Positions 1-11,095 of a stretch of DNA of 64,000 bases are shown in pieces; the stretch's first letter is position 1, and each line of letters opens with the position of its first letter. A program made the translations under genes and the position numbers. The stretch spans positions 1 through 64,000 of the forward strand of contig JAJXYF010000011.1 in the NCBI GenBank assembly GCA_021780755.1. The letters are read 5' to 3'. The DNA comes from Deltaproteobacteria bacterium. GTDB taxonomy: Bacteria; Desulfobacterota; Binatia; Binatales; Binataceae. The notes under the pieces are model-generated. The model saw only the letters and a list, made by a program, of their open reading frames with translations. It was not told where the DNA came from and did no database searches.

Positions 1-1
1 T

Positions 2-97
2 CACTACAACCGCGCTCCCAAGCCCATCAAGTGGACCTATCGTGACCCTTCACACCGCATCAGCCTTAATACCAATTTCTCTGTTACAGGCCACTAG
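2..97 (+). mobile_element. IS630-like transposase, C-terminal fragment (cut by window start)
   Basis: Frame starting at base 2 reads HYNRAPKPIKWTYRDPSHRISLNTNFSVTGH*, resembling the C-terminal '(Y/F)N..(A)KPFKWTY' motif of IS630-family transposases. Confidence 0.65.
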
Positions 98-418
98 TGC
101 GCCATCTTCTACTAAGACGCGAAAGTAGAAGTCATGAAAGCGATCAAGAAACGCTCGCTTCTGCGCGTCCGTTCCGGTCGTTATGCCGTGCAGCACGGCT
201 GCCGAAAATCCCCACAGGCTCAGAATCGCTTTCTCCGCTTGGTTTGGCGTTCTGTTACCCAGATCGAATGGCCAACCCTCCAAACCGGAGAGATTGCGCT
301 CGATGGCAGCGCCCAATCCCCTTGTTGACGCTAGCTCTAGTAGCGTGTTTTCGCCTAGGATTCGATCAGCCGGTGCAGAATCAGGCTGTCGGAAAAAGCG
401 CCGAAACCAGCTAGGCAT
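50..418 (-). CDS. hypothetical protein, probably 3'-truncated by the IS630-like element
   Basis: 122-aa ORF whose last residues overlap the transposase 3' end on the opposite strand; no recognised family. Confidence 0.4.
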   Translation of the reverse strand: MPSWFRRFFRQPDSAPADRILGENTLLELASTRGLGAAIERNLSGLEGWPFDLGNRTPNQAEKAILSLWGFSAAVLHGITTGTDAQKRAFLDRFHDFYFRVLVEDGALVACNREIGIKADAV

Positions 419-424
419 TCTCTA

Positions 425-490
425 CTTACTACCCCCTCATTCGACGACGTGACGCCGGAACATACGCTGGTGAAATTCAAGCCGGCCTGA
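425..490 (+). pseudogene. possible C-terminal gene remnant (...TTPSFDDVTPEHTLVKFKPA*)
   Basis: Open frame without a start codon, with coding-like composition, ending 6 nt before a 12-bp hairpin. Confidence 0.3.
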
Positions 491-496
491 AAATGA

Positions 497-527
497 GCGG
501 AGCCGCGCACGCCTGGCGCGGCTCCGC
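497..527. terminator. hairpin, likely terminator
   Basis: Perfect 12-bp stem GCGGAGCCGCGC/GCGCGGCTCCGC; on the minus strand it is followed by a short T run, downstream of the 552-845 gene. Confidence 0.55.
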
Positions 528-551
528 ACCCGATTATTCCGGGCGGATCGA

Positions 552-845
552 TCAGCCGATCGGCAACTTGGTCAGAATCGTGAGGACCTCGTCTTCAACG
601 ATGTCGTGGATGCGCGGGCCCCATTTCTGGAAATCAGGATCGGCGAGCAGCGCGGTGACCGCGTTGGCGTCGGGCACTTCCCACAGATCGACGACGGTGT
701 TCAGGCGGCCGACGAGTCCGCCGTAGCTGCCGAGCAGTTTCCATCCATGCTTTTTGTTGAGGATGGGAACGAGGTCGTTGAGCAGTGAGATGAAATCCTG
801 GAGTTTTCCGGGATGCAATTTGATCGATGCCTGCAGATACATCAT
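552..845 (-). CDS. NIPSNAP-like / dimeric alpha-beta barrel protein
   Basis: 97-aa ORF MMYLQASIKLHPGKLQDFISLLNDLVPILNKKHGWKLLGSYGG...; NIPSNAP-like pattern. Confidence 0.6.
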   Translation of the reverse strand: MMYLQASIKLHPGKLQDFISLLNDLVPILNKKHGWKLLGSYGGLVGRLNTVVDLWEVPDANAVTALLADPDFQKWGPRIHDIVEDEVLTILTKLPIG

Positions 846-1006
846 GAGTAGTTCTCCTTCTATAGGGCTCGGATAACGCCGCAGGGGTGCAAAGTCAAGG
901 CGGGCCTTACCCGGCTATCGCCCGCATCCTATACGACCAATCGCTGAACGAACTCATCACCATGCCCTTTTGACAGGGCGAAGCCCGCATCTTTATAAAT
1001 GGGAAG

Positions 1007-1060
1007 TCTGAAACCTCATGAGGTTTCAGAACAACCAGGAAGTTTTGTGTTCTTCAACCA
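1007..1060. repeat. palindromic intergenic repeat, copy A
   Basis: 24-bp perfect palindrome TCTGAAACCTCATGAGGTTTCAGA, then AAGTTTTGTGTTCTTCAAC; similar to copies at 3539-3617 and 10947-11033. Confidence 0.7.
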
Positions 1061-1106
1061 CTGGTTTGCGCGGGCCGGGCCGGCCGATCACTGAAGCGGC
1101 GGCGGG

Positions 1107-1808
1107 TCACGCCAGCAGTACGGCGACGATGCCGGTCAGGAAAACGCCGTCGAAGGTGCCGGCGCCGCCGATCGATGCGACGGGCGCGCCGAGGTCGCCG
1201 AGCTTGCCGAGATTCATCAGATCGGCACCGATGAGAGTACCGAGGACTCCGCTGACATAGGCTACGGCATCGGTATGCGTATCCGCGCCGAACAGGGCGG
1301 TAAGGCCCACGGCGACCAGCGCCGCGACGATCGGCGGAATGAACATCGGAGTGGCGATGCCGACGCCGGGCACCGGTCGCGCGTAGCGATTGACGACGAA
1401 CGCGACGATCGCCACGCCGATGGCGGCGGGCAGAATCGCGGCCGGCTGGTAAATCAAGACGTACAGCGAGATCAGCACGGGGACGAGCGCGCCGCCGACA
1501 TTGATGGCGAGGATGGTGTCGGCGCCCGCATAGCGCATCGGAAGGCGATAACGGACGCCGAAGTGGTCAACGATCTCCTGCGGATGGATGGGGCCGCTCG
1601 CGATTTTCATCAGCGGAATATTTACGTAGCTGCCGACGAGGCTGGCGAAGAGCGCGAGGAACGCGGCCTCGGGCGGGAGTCCGATCATCAGAAAAGCGTG
1701 GCGGATGACGCCGATTTCGAGCAGCACGAAGAGGAAGGCGAGGATCAGGAAAAAGACGATCGCGTAGAGGACTATGAAGGGAGCAAAGAACATCGCGGTC
1801 GCCATCAT
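1107..1808 (-). CDS. DUF1614-like integral membrane protein
   Basis: 233-aa ORF, very hydrophobic, with a 'GSYVNIPL' motif typical of DUF1614 proteins. Confidence 0.65.
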   Translation of the reverse strand: MMATAMFFAPFIVLYAIVFFLILAFLFVLLEIGVIRHAFLMIGLPPEAAFLALFASLVGSYVNIPLMKIASGPIHPQEIVDHFGVRYRLPMRYAGADTILAINVGGALVPVLISLYVLIYQPAAILPAAIGVAIVAFVVNRYARPVPGVGIATPMFIPPIVAALVAVGLTALFGADTHTDAVAYVSGVLGTLIGADLMNLGKLGDLGAPVASIGGAGTFDGVFLTGIVAVLLA

Positions 1809-2065
1809 AGCATCATGATTGACGCTCGCGATGCTCAGGTTGCACGGGAAAAAAGAGCGAGGCCGAAGCCCCTCCAGATGCGCGCGTTGGCGTTATCGAG
1901 GGGTCGCGAAAAGTTAACCGAGGGACGGCGTGCGATGACCGGCACTGTGATGCGTGCGGCTCCGGGTCGCGACGGTCGTGCGATGGAGTCGTCGAAGGGG
2001 CGAGACTCGCGGCACTTGTTCCGGCGGCGCGAGCAAGTAAGATTGCGCCGGGACGAAAAAAAATC

Positions 2066-2629
2066 ATGGATGCGACCGACCGAACTGAATTGCTGCGGCT
2101 GTTGGCCCGCGAATCGTATTTTGAGCGTGACCTGACGCTGGCCTCGGGGCGCGCGTCGAATTTTTATATCGACTGCAAGCGGACGCTCTACCTGCCGCGT
2201 GGGGCCCATCTGGCGGGAACCCTGATGCTCGAACTGGTGAGAGCCGAGCGAATCGAACAGATCGGCGGGATGGCCGCGGGCGCGCTGCCGGTGACTGACG
2301 CGATCGTGAATGCGGCGTTTGCGCGCGGCTACGACGTGACGGGCTTTTTCGTGCGCAAGGAGACCAAGGCGCATGGCCTGCAGCAGCAGATCGAGGGCGC
2401 GTTCAAAAAAGAGCGCGCGACGGCGGTGATCGACGATACGATCACGACCGGCGGATCGAGTCTGCAGGCGGTGGCGGCGATGCGCGCGGCGGGTGCGACG
2501 GTGCGCGTCGCGTTCGCGCTGGTCGAGCGCGGCGAAGGCGCGGCGGACGCGTTCGCGCGCGAGGGCCTGAAGTACGTTTATCTCTACACGGCGGAGGAAG
2601 TCCGCGCGGCGCGCGCCGCCGGCGGATGA
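2066..2629 (+). CDS. pyrE: orotate phosphoribosyltransferase
   Basis: 187 aa; LASGRASNFYIDCK and PRPP-loop-like AVIDDTITTGGSSL motifs. Confidence 0.9.
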   Translation: MDATDRTELLRLLARESYFERDLTLASGRASNFYIDCKRTLYLPRGAHLAGTLMLELVRAERIEQIGGMAAGALPVTDAIVNAAFARGYDVTGFFVRKETKAHGLQQQIEGAFKKERATAVIDDTITTGGSSLQAVAAMRAAGATVRVAFALVERGEGAADAFAREGLKYVYLYTAEEVRAARAAGG

Positions 2630-3528
2630 GCGCGATGGATGCCGCTCACGGTTTGAGCGGACGGACGCTGTTCACCGCGATCTTCGGCGATCCGGTAGTT
2701 CATTCGCTGTCGCCCGCGATGCATAACGCGGCCTACGCGGCGCTCGCGATCGAGCGGGCGTATGCGGCGTTCCAGGTGACGCCGGAGCGTCTGCGCGAGG
2801 CGATCCGCGCGATTCCGGCGATGGGAATTCTGGGCGTCAATTTGACCGTGCCGCATAAGGAGCGCGCGCTCAGGATGATGGCGTACTTGAGCGACGAGGC
2901 GCTGCTGTTGCGGGCGGTGAATTGCGTAATCAACCGCAACGGTGAGTTGCACGGCGACAACACCGACGCGCGCGGCATAGAGGCCGACCTGCGGGAAAAC
3001 CAGGTGACGATCGAAGGCGCGGTCGCGATCGTGATCGGGGCGGGCGGCGCCGCTTCCGCGGCGGTGCTCGCGATGCTGCGCCTCGGCGCGATGCGGATCG
3101 TGATCTGTAATCGCACGGTGGCGCGGGCCAACCGGCTTGCGCGCGGCTTTGCGCGATACCTGGGCGCACGCGGCGGCGGCCATCCGCGCCAGACGATCGA
3201 GACGCGCGGCCTGGACGCGTTGGTCAACGCGACGACGATGGGCGCGGCGGCGCTCGTAATCAACGCCACCCCGATGGGGCTCAAGACCGGCGGCTTCGCG
3301 CCGCTCAGCTATGCGGCAGCGCCGGCGACGTGCGTCTTTTACGACATGATCTACGCGCGTGAGGCGACGCCGTTTCTCGCGCCCGCGATCGCGCTCGGAC
3401 GACGCGCGATCGATGGCGCCGGCATGCTGCTCCATCAGGGGGAGCTGGCGTTCGAGCTATTCAATGGCGTCGCGCCGCCGGCCGGCGTGATGCGCGTGGC
3501 GTTGATGTCGGCGCTGGGCCGCGGATAA
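2626..3528 (+). CDS. aroE: shikimate dehydrogenase
   Basis: 300 aa; FGDPVVHSLSPAMHNAAY, NLTVPHKE, VIGAGGAASAAV, NATPMG motifs; start overlaps the pyrE stop. Confidence 0.93.
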   Translation: MSAMDAAHGLSGRTLFTAIFGDPVVHSLSPAMHNAAYAALAIERAYAAFQVTPERLREAIRAIPAMGILGVNLTVPHKERALRMMAYLSDEALLLRAVNCVINRNGELHGDNTDARGIEADLRENQVTIEGAVAIVIGAGGAASAAVLAMLRLGAMRIVICNRTVARANRLARGFARYLGARGGGHPRQTIETRGLDALVNATTMGAAALVINATPMGLKTGGFAPLSYAAAPATCVFYDMIYAREATPFLAPAIALGRRAIDGAGMLLHQGELAFELFNGVAPPAGVMRVALMSALGRG

Positions 3529-3538
3529 CGAGAGAGTG

Positions 3539-3617
3539 GTCAGGAACGCGGAACTTTTAGCTTCTTTCTGAAACCTCATGGAGGTTTCAGAAAACTATAA
3601 GTTTTGGGTTCCTCGAC
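3539..3617. repeat. palindromic intergenic repeat, copy B
   Basis: Core TTCTGAAACCTC-ATG-GAGGTTTCAGAA; outer arms GTCAGGAACGCGGAACTTTTAG / CTATAAGTTTTGGGTTCCTCGAC are imperfect inverted repeats. Confidence 0.75.
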
Positions 3618-3653
3618 GAATGGATTATGCGCCGATGAATTTCCGGCTCGGGG

Positions 3654-4784
3654 CTAGCCGAACATTTCCTTGAGCTTGTCAACAAAGCCCTTGGACAGCG
3701 GATGGTGGGTGTCTTCGCCAGAAACCTTGGCGAATTCCTCGAGCAGTTCGCGCTGGCGCGCGGTGAGGCGGCGTGGCGTTTCGACCACCACGCGGACCAA
3801 CTGGTCGCCGCGTCCGTAGCCGTGGAGATCGACGAAGCCCTTGGCCTTGAGGCGGATCACTTTGCCCGACTGGGTGCCGGGTGGGACCTTTAATTTGATC
3901 TTGCCTTCGAGGGTCGGAACCTCGATCTCGGCGCCGAGCGTGGCTTGCGGGAAGCTGACCGGGACCTCGATGACGACGTCGTTGTCCTGGCGGACGAAGA
4001 GCGCGTGCTCCTTGACGTGGACGACGACGTAGAGGTCGCCGCTGGGGCCGCCGCCGAAGCCGGCCTCGCCCTCGTTGCGCAATTTGAGGCGCGAGCCGTT
4101 GTCAACGCCGGGCGGAATCTTCACGGAGAGCGAGACGGCCTTGCGCACGCGGCCCTGACCCTGACATTTGGGGCAGGGGTCGGCGATTATCATGCCCTCG
4201 CCACGGCATTGTCCGCAGGTGGTGGAAATCGAGAAGAAGCCCTGTTGCGAGCGCACTTGTCCAGTGCCACGGCAATTGGGGCACGTGCGAGCGCCTTCAC
4301 CGCCGCCGCGGGCGCGGCTGCCGTTGCATGATTCGCACAGGGTAAGGCGCTGGAACTTAACGACTTTTTCGGTGCCGCTCGCGGCCTCCTCGAATTCGAC
4401 TTCGAGGTCGTAGCGGAGATCGTCGCCGCGCCGGCTGCGCGAGCGTGAACGTCCACGGCCGGTGCCGAAGAAATCACCGAAGATGTCGGAAAAGACTTCC
4501 TCGAAGCCTTGGGTAAAGTCGAAACCGCCGAAGCCGCCAGCGCCCTGGCCCTGGAAGGCGGCGTGTCCGAAGCGGTCGTACTGGGCGCGCTTTTCCTGAT
4601 CCGAGAGGACCTGGTAGGCCTCGTTGAGTTCTTTGAATTTTTCCTCAGCTTGTTTGTCGCCGGGGTTGCGGTCGGGATGGAACTGGATGGCGAAACGCCG
4701 ATACGCCTTTTTGAGGTCGTCTTCGTTGGCGCCGCGAGCGACGCCGAGCACCTCGTAGTAGTCGCGCTTTTTTTCAGGGGGCAT
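3654..4784 (-). CDS. dnaJ: molecular chaperone DnaJ
   Basis: J domain with HPDRN, G/F region, CxxCxG zinc-finger repeats, C-terminal domain. Confidence 0.97.
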   Translation of the reverse strand: MPPEKKRDYYEVLGVARGANEDDLKKAYRRFAIQFHPDRNPGDKQAEEKFKELNEAYQVLSDQEKRAQYDRFGHAAFQGQGAGGFGGFDFTQGFEEVFSDIFGDFFGTGRGRSRSRSRRGDDLRYDLEVEFEEAASGTEKVVKFQRLTLCESCNGSRARGGGEGARTCPNCRGTGQVRSQQGFFSISTTCGQCRGEGMIIADPCPKCQGQGRVRKAVSLSVKIPPGVDNGSRLKLRNEGEAGFGGGPSGDLYVVVHVKEHALFVRQDNDVVIEVPVSFPQATLGAEIEVPTLEGKIKLKVPPGTQSGKVIRLKAKGFVDLHGYGRGDQLVRVVVETPRRLTARQRELLEEFAKVSGEDTHHPLSKGFVDKLKEMFG

Positions 4785-4860
4785 CGCGGAGCAATCTTAA
4801 TCCAGTTACGAGAGAGAAGTAAGGGTACGATTGAAAAAGCATCGGTCGGCGTAAATTACA

Positions 4861-4896
4861 CGCGACGCCCTTACCGGGTGGGATAAGGGCGTCGCG
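4861..4896. terminator. stable hairpin between dnaK and dnaJ
   Basis: 13-bp perfect stem CGCGACGCCCTTA/TAAGGGCGTCGCG in the dnaK-dnaJ gap; weak U-tract on the minus strand. Confidence 0.5.
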
Positions 4897-4937
4897 GCGA
4901 ATCAGTTGCGGCTGGGCTTAAGGACACCGGCCGCAGT

Positions 4938-6872
<1,935 letters not shown>

Positions 6873-6910
6873 TTTTAAGGAAACCTCTCAGACAGATCGA
6901 TAATCACGTT

Positions 6911-7558
6911 TCAGCCGTTTTCAAGGCCGCCGTCGCCGGAATTATTGCCAGGCCTCGGCGCGCCGTGGCTCGACACCGAGACGCGCGCGGGGCGCAGCGT
7001 GCGGTCGCCGATCAGGTAGCCGCAGTGAAATTCGCTGACGACGGTATTGGGCGGATGCTCGCGGCTGTGCACATGATCGACCGCCTCGTGCAGTTGGGGG
7101 TCGAAGAGCTGGCCGATCGCGCTGACCTGCGTGACGCCGTGAGAGCGGAGGAAATCGAGCAGCGCCCGCAAGACCATCTCAACGCCTTCGACGATCGTCT
7201 GGCCGCCGCCGCTGCCGCCGCGGGCCGCGTCCACCGCGCGTTCAAGATTGTCAACGATAGGCAGCAGGTCGCGCAGAAAATTCTCGCGCTGGACGCGGAC
7301 GCTCTCCTCGCTCTGCTGGCGGATGCGTTTGCGGGCGTTCTCCGCGTCGGCCAGAACGCGCAGGTACTTGTCCTTCAGCTCGGCGAGTTCCTTGTCCTTG
7401 TCGGTCAATTGTTGCAGCAAACCATCGACCTCGGAAGTTCCGGCACCCGCCGTATCTTTGGGATTTTCAGTTCCCGACGGGTCGGCAAGGTCGGGCGAGA
7501 CGGCATCTTTATTGTCGTTATCCACTTCAGACCGCTTGAGCATGTTGCGAAGTTTCAC
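6911..7558 (-). CDS. grpE: nucleotide exchange factor GrpE
   Basis: Coiled-coil and NARKR motif, NLERAVDAA, position in the heat-shock cluster. Start is GTG (7558) or ATG (7543). Confidence 0.9.
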   Translation of the reverse strand: MKLRNMLKRSEVDNDNKDAVSPDLADPSGTENPKDTAGAGTSEVDGLLQQLTDKDKELAELKDKYLRVLADAENARKRIRQQSEESVRVQRENFLRDLLPIVDNLERAVDAARGGSGGGQTIVEGVEMVLRALLDFLRSHGVTQVSAIGQLFDPQLHEAVDHVHSREHPPNTVVSEFHCGYLIGDRTLRPARVSVSSHGAPRPGNNSGDGGLENG

Positions 7559-7578
7559 CTGCCTGAAACCTAAGCACG

Positions 7579-7586
7579 ATATGGGG
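7579..7586 (-). promoter_or_regulatory. possible sigma32-type -10 box upstream of grpE
   Basis: CCCCATAT on the minus strand about 20 nt upstream of the grpE start; no good -35 seen. Confidence 0.25.
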
Positions 7587-7632
7587 CCGCGCCAAGAGCG
7601 GCGCCCGAACTTTTCGCGTCAGGGGGTTGGGG

Positions 7633-7986
7633 TTAATGATGACGGTGCGGTGGAGGCAGCGAAGAGCAAGCGAAGCTGTGGCCCTGGTTCGTATAGTGGC
7701 AGACGCCGGGAGCCACCTTGTAGGCGAGGAAAGTGTAAATGCTGGACTGCATCGAGTAGGCGCAGCTCAGTGTGCAGGTGCCGTTGGAGCAGCTATAGGA
7801 GCCTTCAGCGAATTGGACGGTCGCGTCGCGGTTGGAACTGTCGGACCAAGGGTAGGGCGGGTCGGCGGCCTTGAGGCGGAGGGTCTGCGGGCAATTGAGA
7901 ATGACGGCGCCGGCGGTGCCGCAGGCGGCGAGAATCGCGATGGCAGTCGCGAGTATGGCGGCGCAGATGAAAGCGGGTGGCTTCAT
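7633..7986 (-). CDS. small exported Cys-rich protein (lipoprotein-like) between hrcA and grpE
   Basis: Internal start MKPPAFICAAILATAIAILAACGTAGA looks like a signal sequence/lipobox; six further Cys in the mature region. Confidence 0.6.
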   Translation of the reverse strand: MKPPAFICAAILATAIAILAACGTAGAVILNCPQTLRLKAADPPYPWSDSSNRDATVQFAEGSYSCSNGTCTLSCAYSMQSSIYTFLAYKVAPGVCHYTNQGHSFACSSLPPPHRHH

Positions 7987-8117
7987 GATGGGGCATTCCT
8001 CCGGGCGCCAGCATATACGGGCGCACGGCGGGATCAATCGGATGCGAGGTCCCGGGCGCGAGCGAATTAGCGATAAACGAAGTGAGAGGGCGGAACCGCG
8101 CGCGACCGCCGACGCGC

Positions 8118-9164
8118 TTAGTGTTCGAGGACGCGCGATAGCGCGCGGGCGGTATAGCTGACCAGCGGGATAACGCGGTCGTAGTCCATCCGGACGGGGC
8201 CGACCACGGCGAGGCTGCCGAGCGGTAGCGAGCCGCTGGCGTATGCGGCGGCGACTACGCTGAAGCCGGACAGGCGCGCGTCGAAATTCTCGGAGCCGAT
8301 CGAGATCATGGGGCCGGGATGGCTCAGGCTCTGCTCGAGCAATTCGAGCAGGGCGGTGCGGTCCTCGAGGGCGCGAAGCAGTTCGCGCAGGCGGTTGGGA
8401 TTGGCGAATTCGGGCTGATCGAGCGCCTTGCTGCTGCCGTCAACGTAAAGCTCGGCGGGTGTGGTGCCACGCGCGATGGTACCGCCGAGAATGAGCGCGG
8501 TATGCATGAAGCGGTCGTAGTTCGCGCGGTCCTCTTTGAGGCGCTCCTCGATCCATACGCGGGCCTGATCGAGCGTGCGGCCGCGTAGCGATTCGTTGAG
8601 ATAGCCGGCCATCCGATCGAGTTCGGTCTGGGTGTGATCAGCGTCGGTCTGGACGAAGCGGTTCTGGATGCCGCCGGCAATCGCGACAAAAACCGCCAGC
8701 ACCTCGCGCTCGCGCAGGCGGACGAACTGGACGCGTTCGAGGACGACGGCTTCGAGCCGCGGGGCCATCACGAGCGCGGCTTGCCCGGTCATCAGGGTGA
8801 GCAGGCGGGAGGTATCGCGGATAATTTCGTGAATATCGCCGGTGGGCGCTGAGTAGTGCAGCTCGATTTGGGAGCGATCCTCGAAGCCGATGGGCGGCTG
8901 CGGCATCAGATGATCGACGTAGTAACGAAATGCCTTGTCAGTCGGAATACGGCCGGCGGAGGTATGCGGTTGCACGAGATAGCCGGCGTCTTCGAGATCG
9001 GCCATCAGGTTGCGAACCATCGCGGCGCGCACGCCGAGTTGATGTCGAGCGACGAGTTGCTGCGAGCCGACGGGTTCGGCCGTAGTGATGAATTCCTGCA
9101 CGGCCGCGAGCAGCAGAGTGTGCTGACGGCGCGTGCGTTCTCCATGTGAGTCGCCGCTTTGCAT
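8118..9164 (-). CDS. hrcA: heat-inducible transcription repressor HrcA
   Basis: N-terminal wHTH (TAEPVGSQQLV, VRNLMADLEDAGYLVQPHTSAGRIPTDKAFRYYVD) and C-terminal effector domain. Confidence 0.95.
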   Translation of the reverse strand: MQSGDSHGERTRRQHTLLLAAVQEFITTAEPVGSQQLVARHQLGVRAAMVRNLMADLEDAGYLVQPHTSAGRIPTDKAFRYYVDHLMPQPPIGFEDRSQIELHYSAPTGDIHEIIRDTSRLLTLMTGQAALVMAPRLEAVVLERVQFVRLREREVLAVFVAIAGGIQNRFVQTDADHTQTELDRMAGYLNESLRGRTLDQARVWIEERLKEDRANYDRFMHTALILGGTIARGTTPAELYVDGSSKALDQPEFANPNRLRELLRALEDRTALLELLEQSLSHPGPMISIGSENFDARLSGFSVVAAAYASGSLPLGSLAVVGPVRMDYDRVIPLVSYTARALSRVLEH

Positions 9165-9312
9165 AACGGGGAGCAGACGGGGAATCGCGGGCGGCGTCCG
9201 TGGCTATCCAGGACAGGCGGAAACAGCCAAACGCGTTCCCGAACTGACACCTGTTACAATCTTGTTACGTCGGCGGTCGCCGCACAAGCGCCGCGGCGCG
9301 GATCCATTGGGG

Positions 9313-9939
9313 TCAGCGCTTGCGCATCACAAATTGCGAACGGCGCTTGAAAATGCGACGAGCGCGGCCGGTCGCCATGAACTCATCAACGGCACGGGTG
9401 ACGCCGTCGTTCCAGAAGCCCGCATGATGGTAGTCGTCGCAAACGATGAAGCCGCCGGGCTTGAGCTTGCGGAAGTAGAGTTCGAGGTCCTGGCGGACGA
9501 ATTCGTAGCTGTGATTGCCGTCGATATAGACCCAATCGAAAAAATTGTCGGGAAATTCGGCGCCGGCAACTTCCGAATTCGCTCGATGCAGGATGACGCT
9601 GCCGCCTGCGATATCGCTGGAGAAGCGATCGCGAACGAGGTCGAAGCGGCCGGCCGAGTCGAGCTTGCGGGCGGATTCGAGCGCGACCTCGCGCTGGCGA
9701 TACTCGCCACTTTCGACTGTCCACGGATCGATCAGATGAAGCTCGCGAGGGCGATTGACGGCGAGGATTTTTTCGGAGAAATCGCCGAGGTCAACGCCGA
9801 TTTCGGCGACCACGCCATGGCGCGGCATCCGACGCACGATGAACTCGCGGACCTCGTCGCGGTCGGGGCGTCGCGCGGCAAAGCGCCATCTCCATAATAC
9901 CGGATGCATCGCAAAAGACTGTGCCGACGCGAGTCTCAA
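9313..9939 (-). CDS. class I SAM-dependent methyltransferase
   Basis: VAEIGVDLGDFSE, WVYIDGNHSYEFVRQDLELYFRKLKPGGFIVCDDYHH. Confidence 0.8.
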   Translation of the reverse strand: MRLASAQSFAMHPVLWRWRFAARRPDRDEVREFIVRRMPRHGVVAEIGVDLGDFSEKILAVNRPRELHLIDPWTVESGEYRQREVALESARKLDSAGRFDLVRDRFSSDIAGGSVILHRANSEVAGAEFPDNFFDWVYIDGNHSYEFVRQDLELYFRKLKPGGFIVCDDYHHAGFWNDGVTRAVDEFMATGRARRIFKRRSQFVMRKR

Positions 9940-10886
9940 TTGGCAAGCGGGCGGTTGCCCGGCACCGGTAGCAAGGGCTCCGGCGGTTGTTCGGGCAGCG
10001 GCTGGCCGGGAGGAGCCTCACCGATGGGCGGCAGCGGAATCGGGCGAGCGACCGCGAAGCGCAAGGCTGCGGGAATCCATACGTAGCGCGTGGCGCTGGA
10101 GCGCGCGCCCGCGTCGCGGTAGTAGGCGACGACGGCGGTCAGATGGCCGGTGAGGTCGTGATCGAAACGGATCGCGGCGCGATAGGCGCTGGCCGGCGGC
10201 GCTCCGGACCCATCGTCGGTCGCGGTCGCGGGACGTTGACGCCCGGTCACCACCGAAAGCGCGGTCCCGGCTCGGGTGGGGGAGTTGGCGATCACCACGA
10301 AGCGGTTTTCGGTCCGGCGCGGCGGGGATGCACGATCATGCCCTGGACTCATCGCGAAGAGCTCGAAGCTGGCAGAGTTTTCGGCTCCGCGCATCTTCAC
10401 CGTCTCGGAGAGGCCGACGTGGTAGAGCGTGTCGGGAGTATCGTCTGCCGTCCTGAGGTCGAGGAACTGAATGACGCGGCGGGTGGAATTGAAGACGGCG
10501 AGCCGTTCACTGTAAAGGCCGTCGAACTCGGCGAGGCGCGAACTACACCTATAAGTGACCCACGCGCTGCCGCCGGCGACCGCCATAATGCGCATCGCGA
10601 CGCGCGAGCTACCGCGCGCGGCGGGGCCGAATCGATCGACGGTCGCGGCACATCCGGCGCGCAAATCGGCTGGGGAGTCGCGCAGCAGAATTTCTTCGAC
10701 CGCAAGGGGCATCGGACCGGCCTGATAGGGCGGCGAGAAGTAGGTCGCGAGTCTGCGGGCATCGGCCGGCGCGGGCGCGACGACCTGATTGGATTGCCCG
10801 AAGCTGGCGGTTGCGGCGGCCGATGCTGCGGCGGCGAAGGTCGCGAACAGTGCGATCGCGAGGCGGAGCAGGGACGTCGGCTTCAT
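9936..10886 (-). CDS. hypothetical exported protein
   Basis: ORF with internal start MKPTSLLRLAIALFATFAAAASAAATA (signal peptide); Pro-rich C-terminus; overlaps the downstream methyltransferase start. Confidence 0.6.
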   Translation of the reverse strand: MKPTSLLRLAIALFATFAAAASAAATASFGQSNQVVAPAPADARRLATYFSPPYQAGPMPLAVEEILLRDSPADLRAGCAATVDRFGPAARGSSRVAMRIMAVAGGSAWVTYRCSSRLAEFDGLYSERLAVFNSTRRVIQFLDLRTADDTPDTLYHVGLSETVKMRGAENSASFELFAMSPGHDRASPPRRTENRFVVIANSPTRAGTALSVVTGRQRPATATDDGSGAPPASAYRAAIRFDHDLTGHLTAVVAYYRDAGARSSATRYVWIPAALRFAVARPIPLPPIGEAPPGQPLPEQPPEPLLPVPGNRPLAN

Positions 10887-10946
10887 CGAGGGGCATAGCT
10901 TAGTCGTCGCGGCGGTCGAAGTCTCGCGGCAAGAGGGGGGCGAGGT

Positions 10947-11033
10947 GGTTGAGGAACGCAAAACTGATAGCCTTTCAGGAGACTGAAACCTTGTGGGGTT
11001 TCAGTGAAAATAATGGTTTTTGCATTCCTCAAC
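10947..11033. repeat. palindromic intergenic repeat, copy C
   Basis: Outer arms GGTTGAGGAACGCAAAAC / GGTTTTTGCATTCCTCAAC; inner core ACTGAAACC / GGTTTCAGT. Confidence 0.8.
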
Positions 11034-11095
11034 AAAAATGACGCGCAGGGAGCGCGAGCGCGGATGATCGCGCGATCGAGCATCGCGAGCATCGA

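Noticed and set aside
1275-2135. 286-aa + strand ORF antisense to the DUF1614 gene
   Set aside because: Arg/Asp-rich composition; the DUF1614-like protein on the minus strand is convincing.
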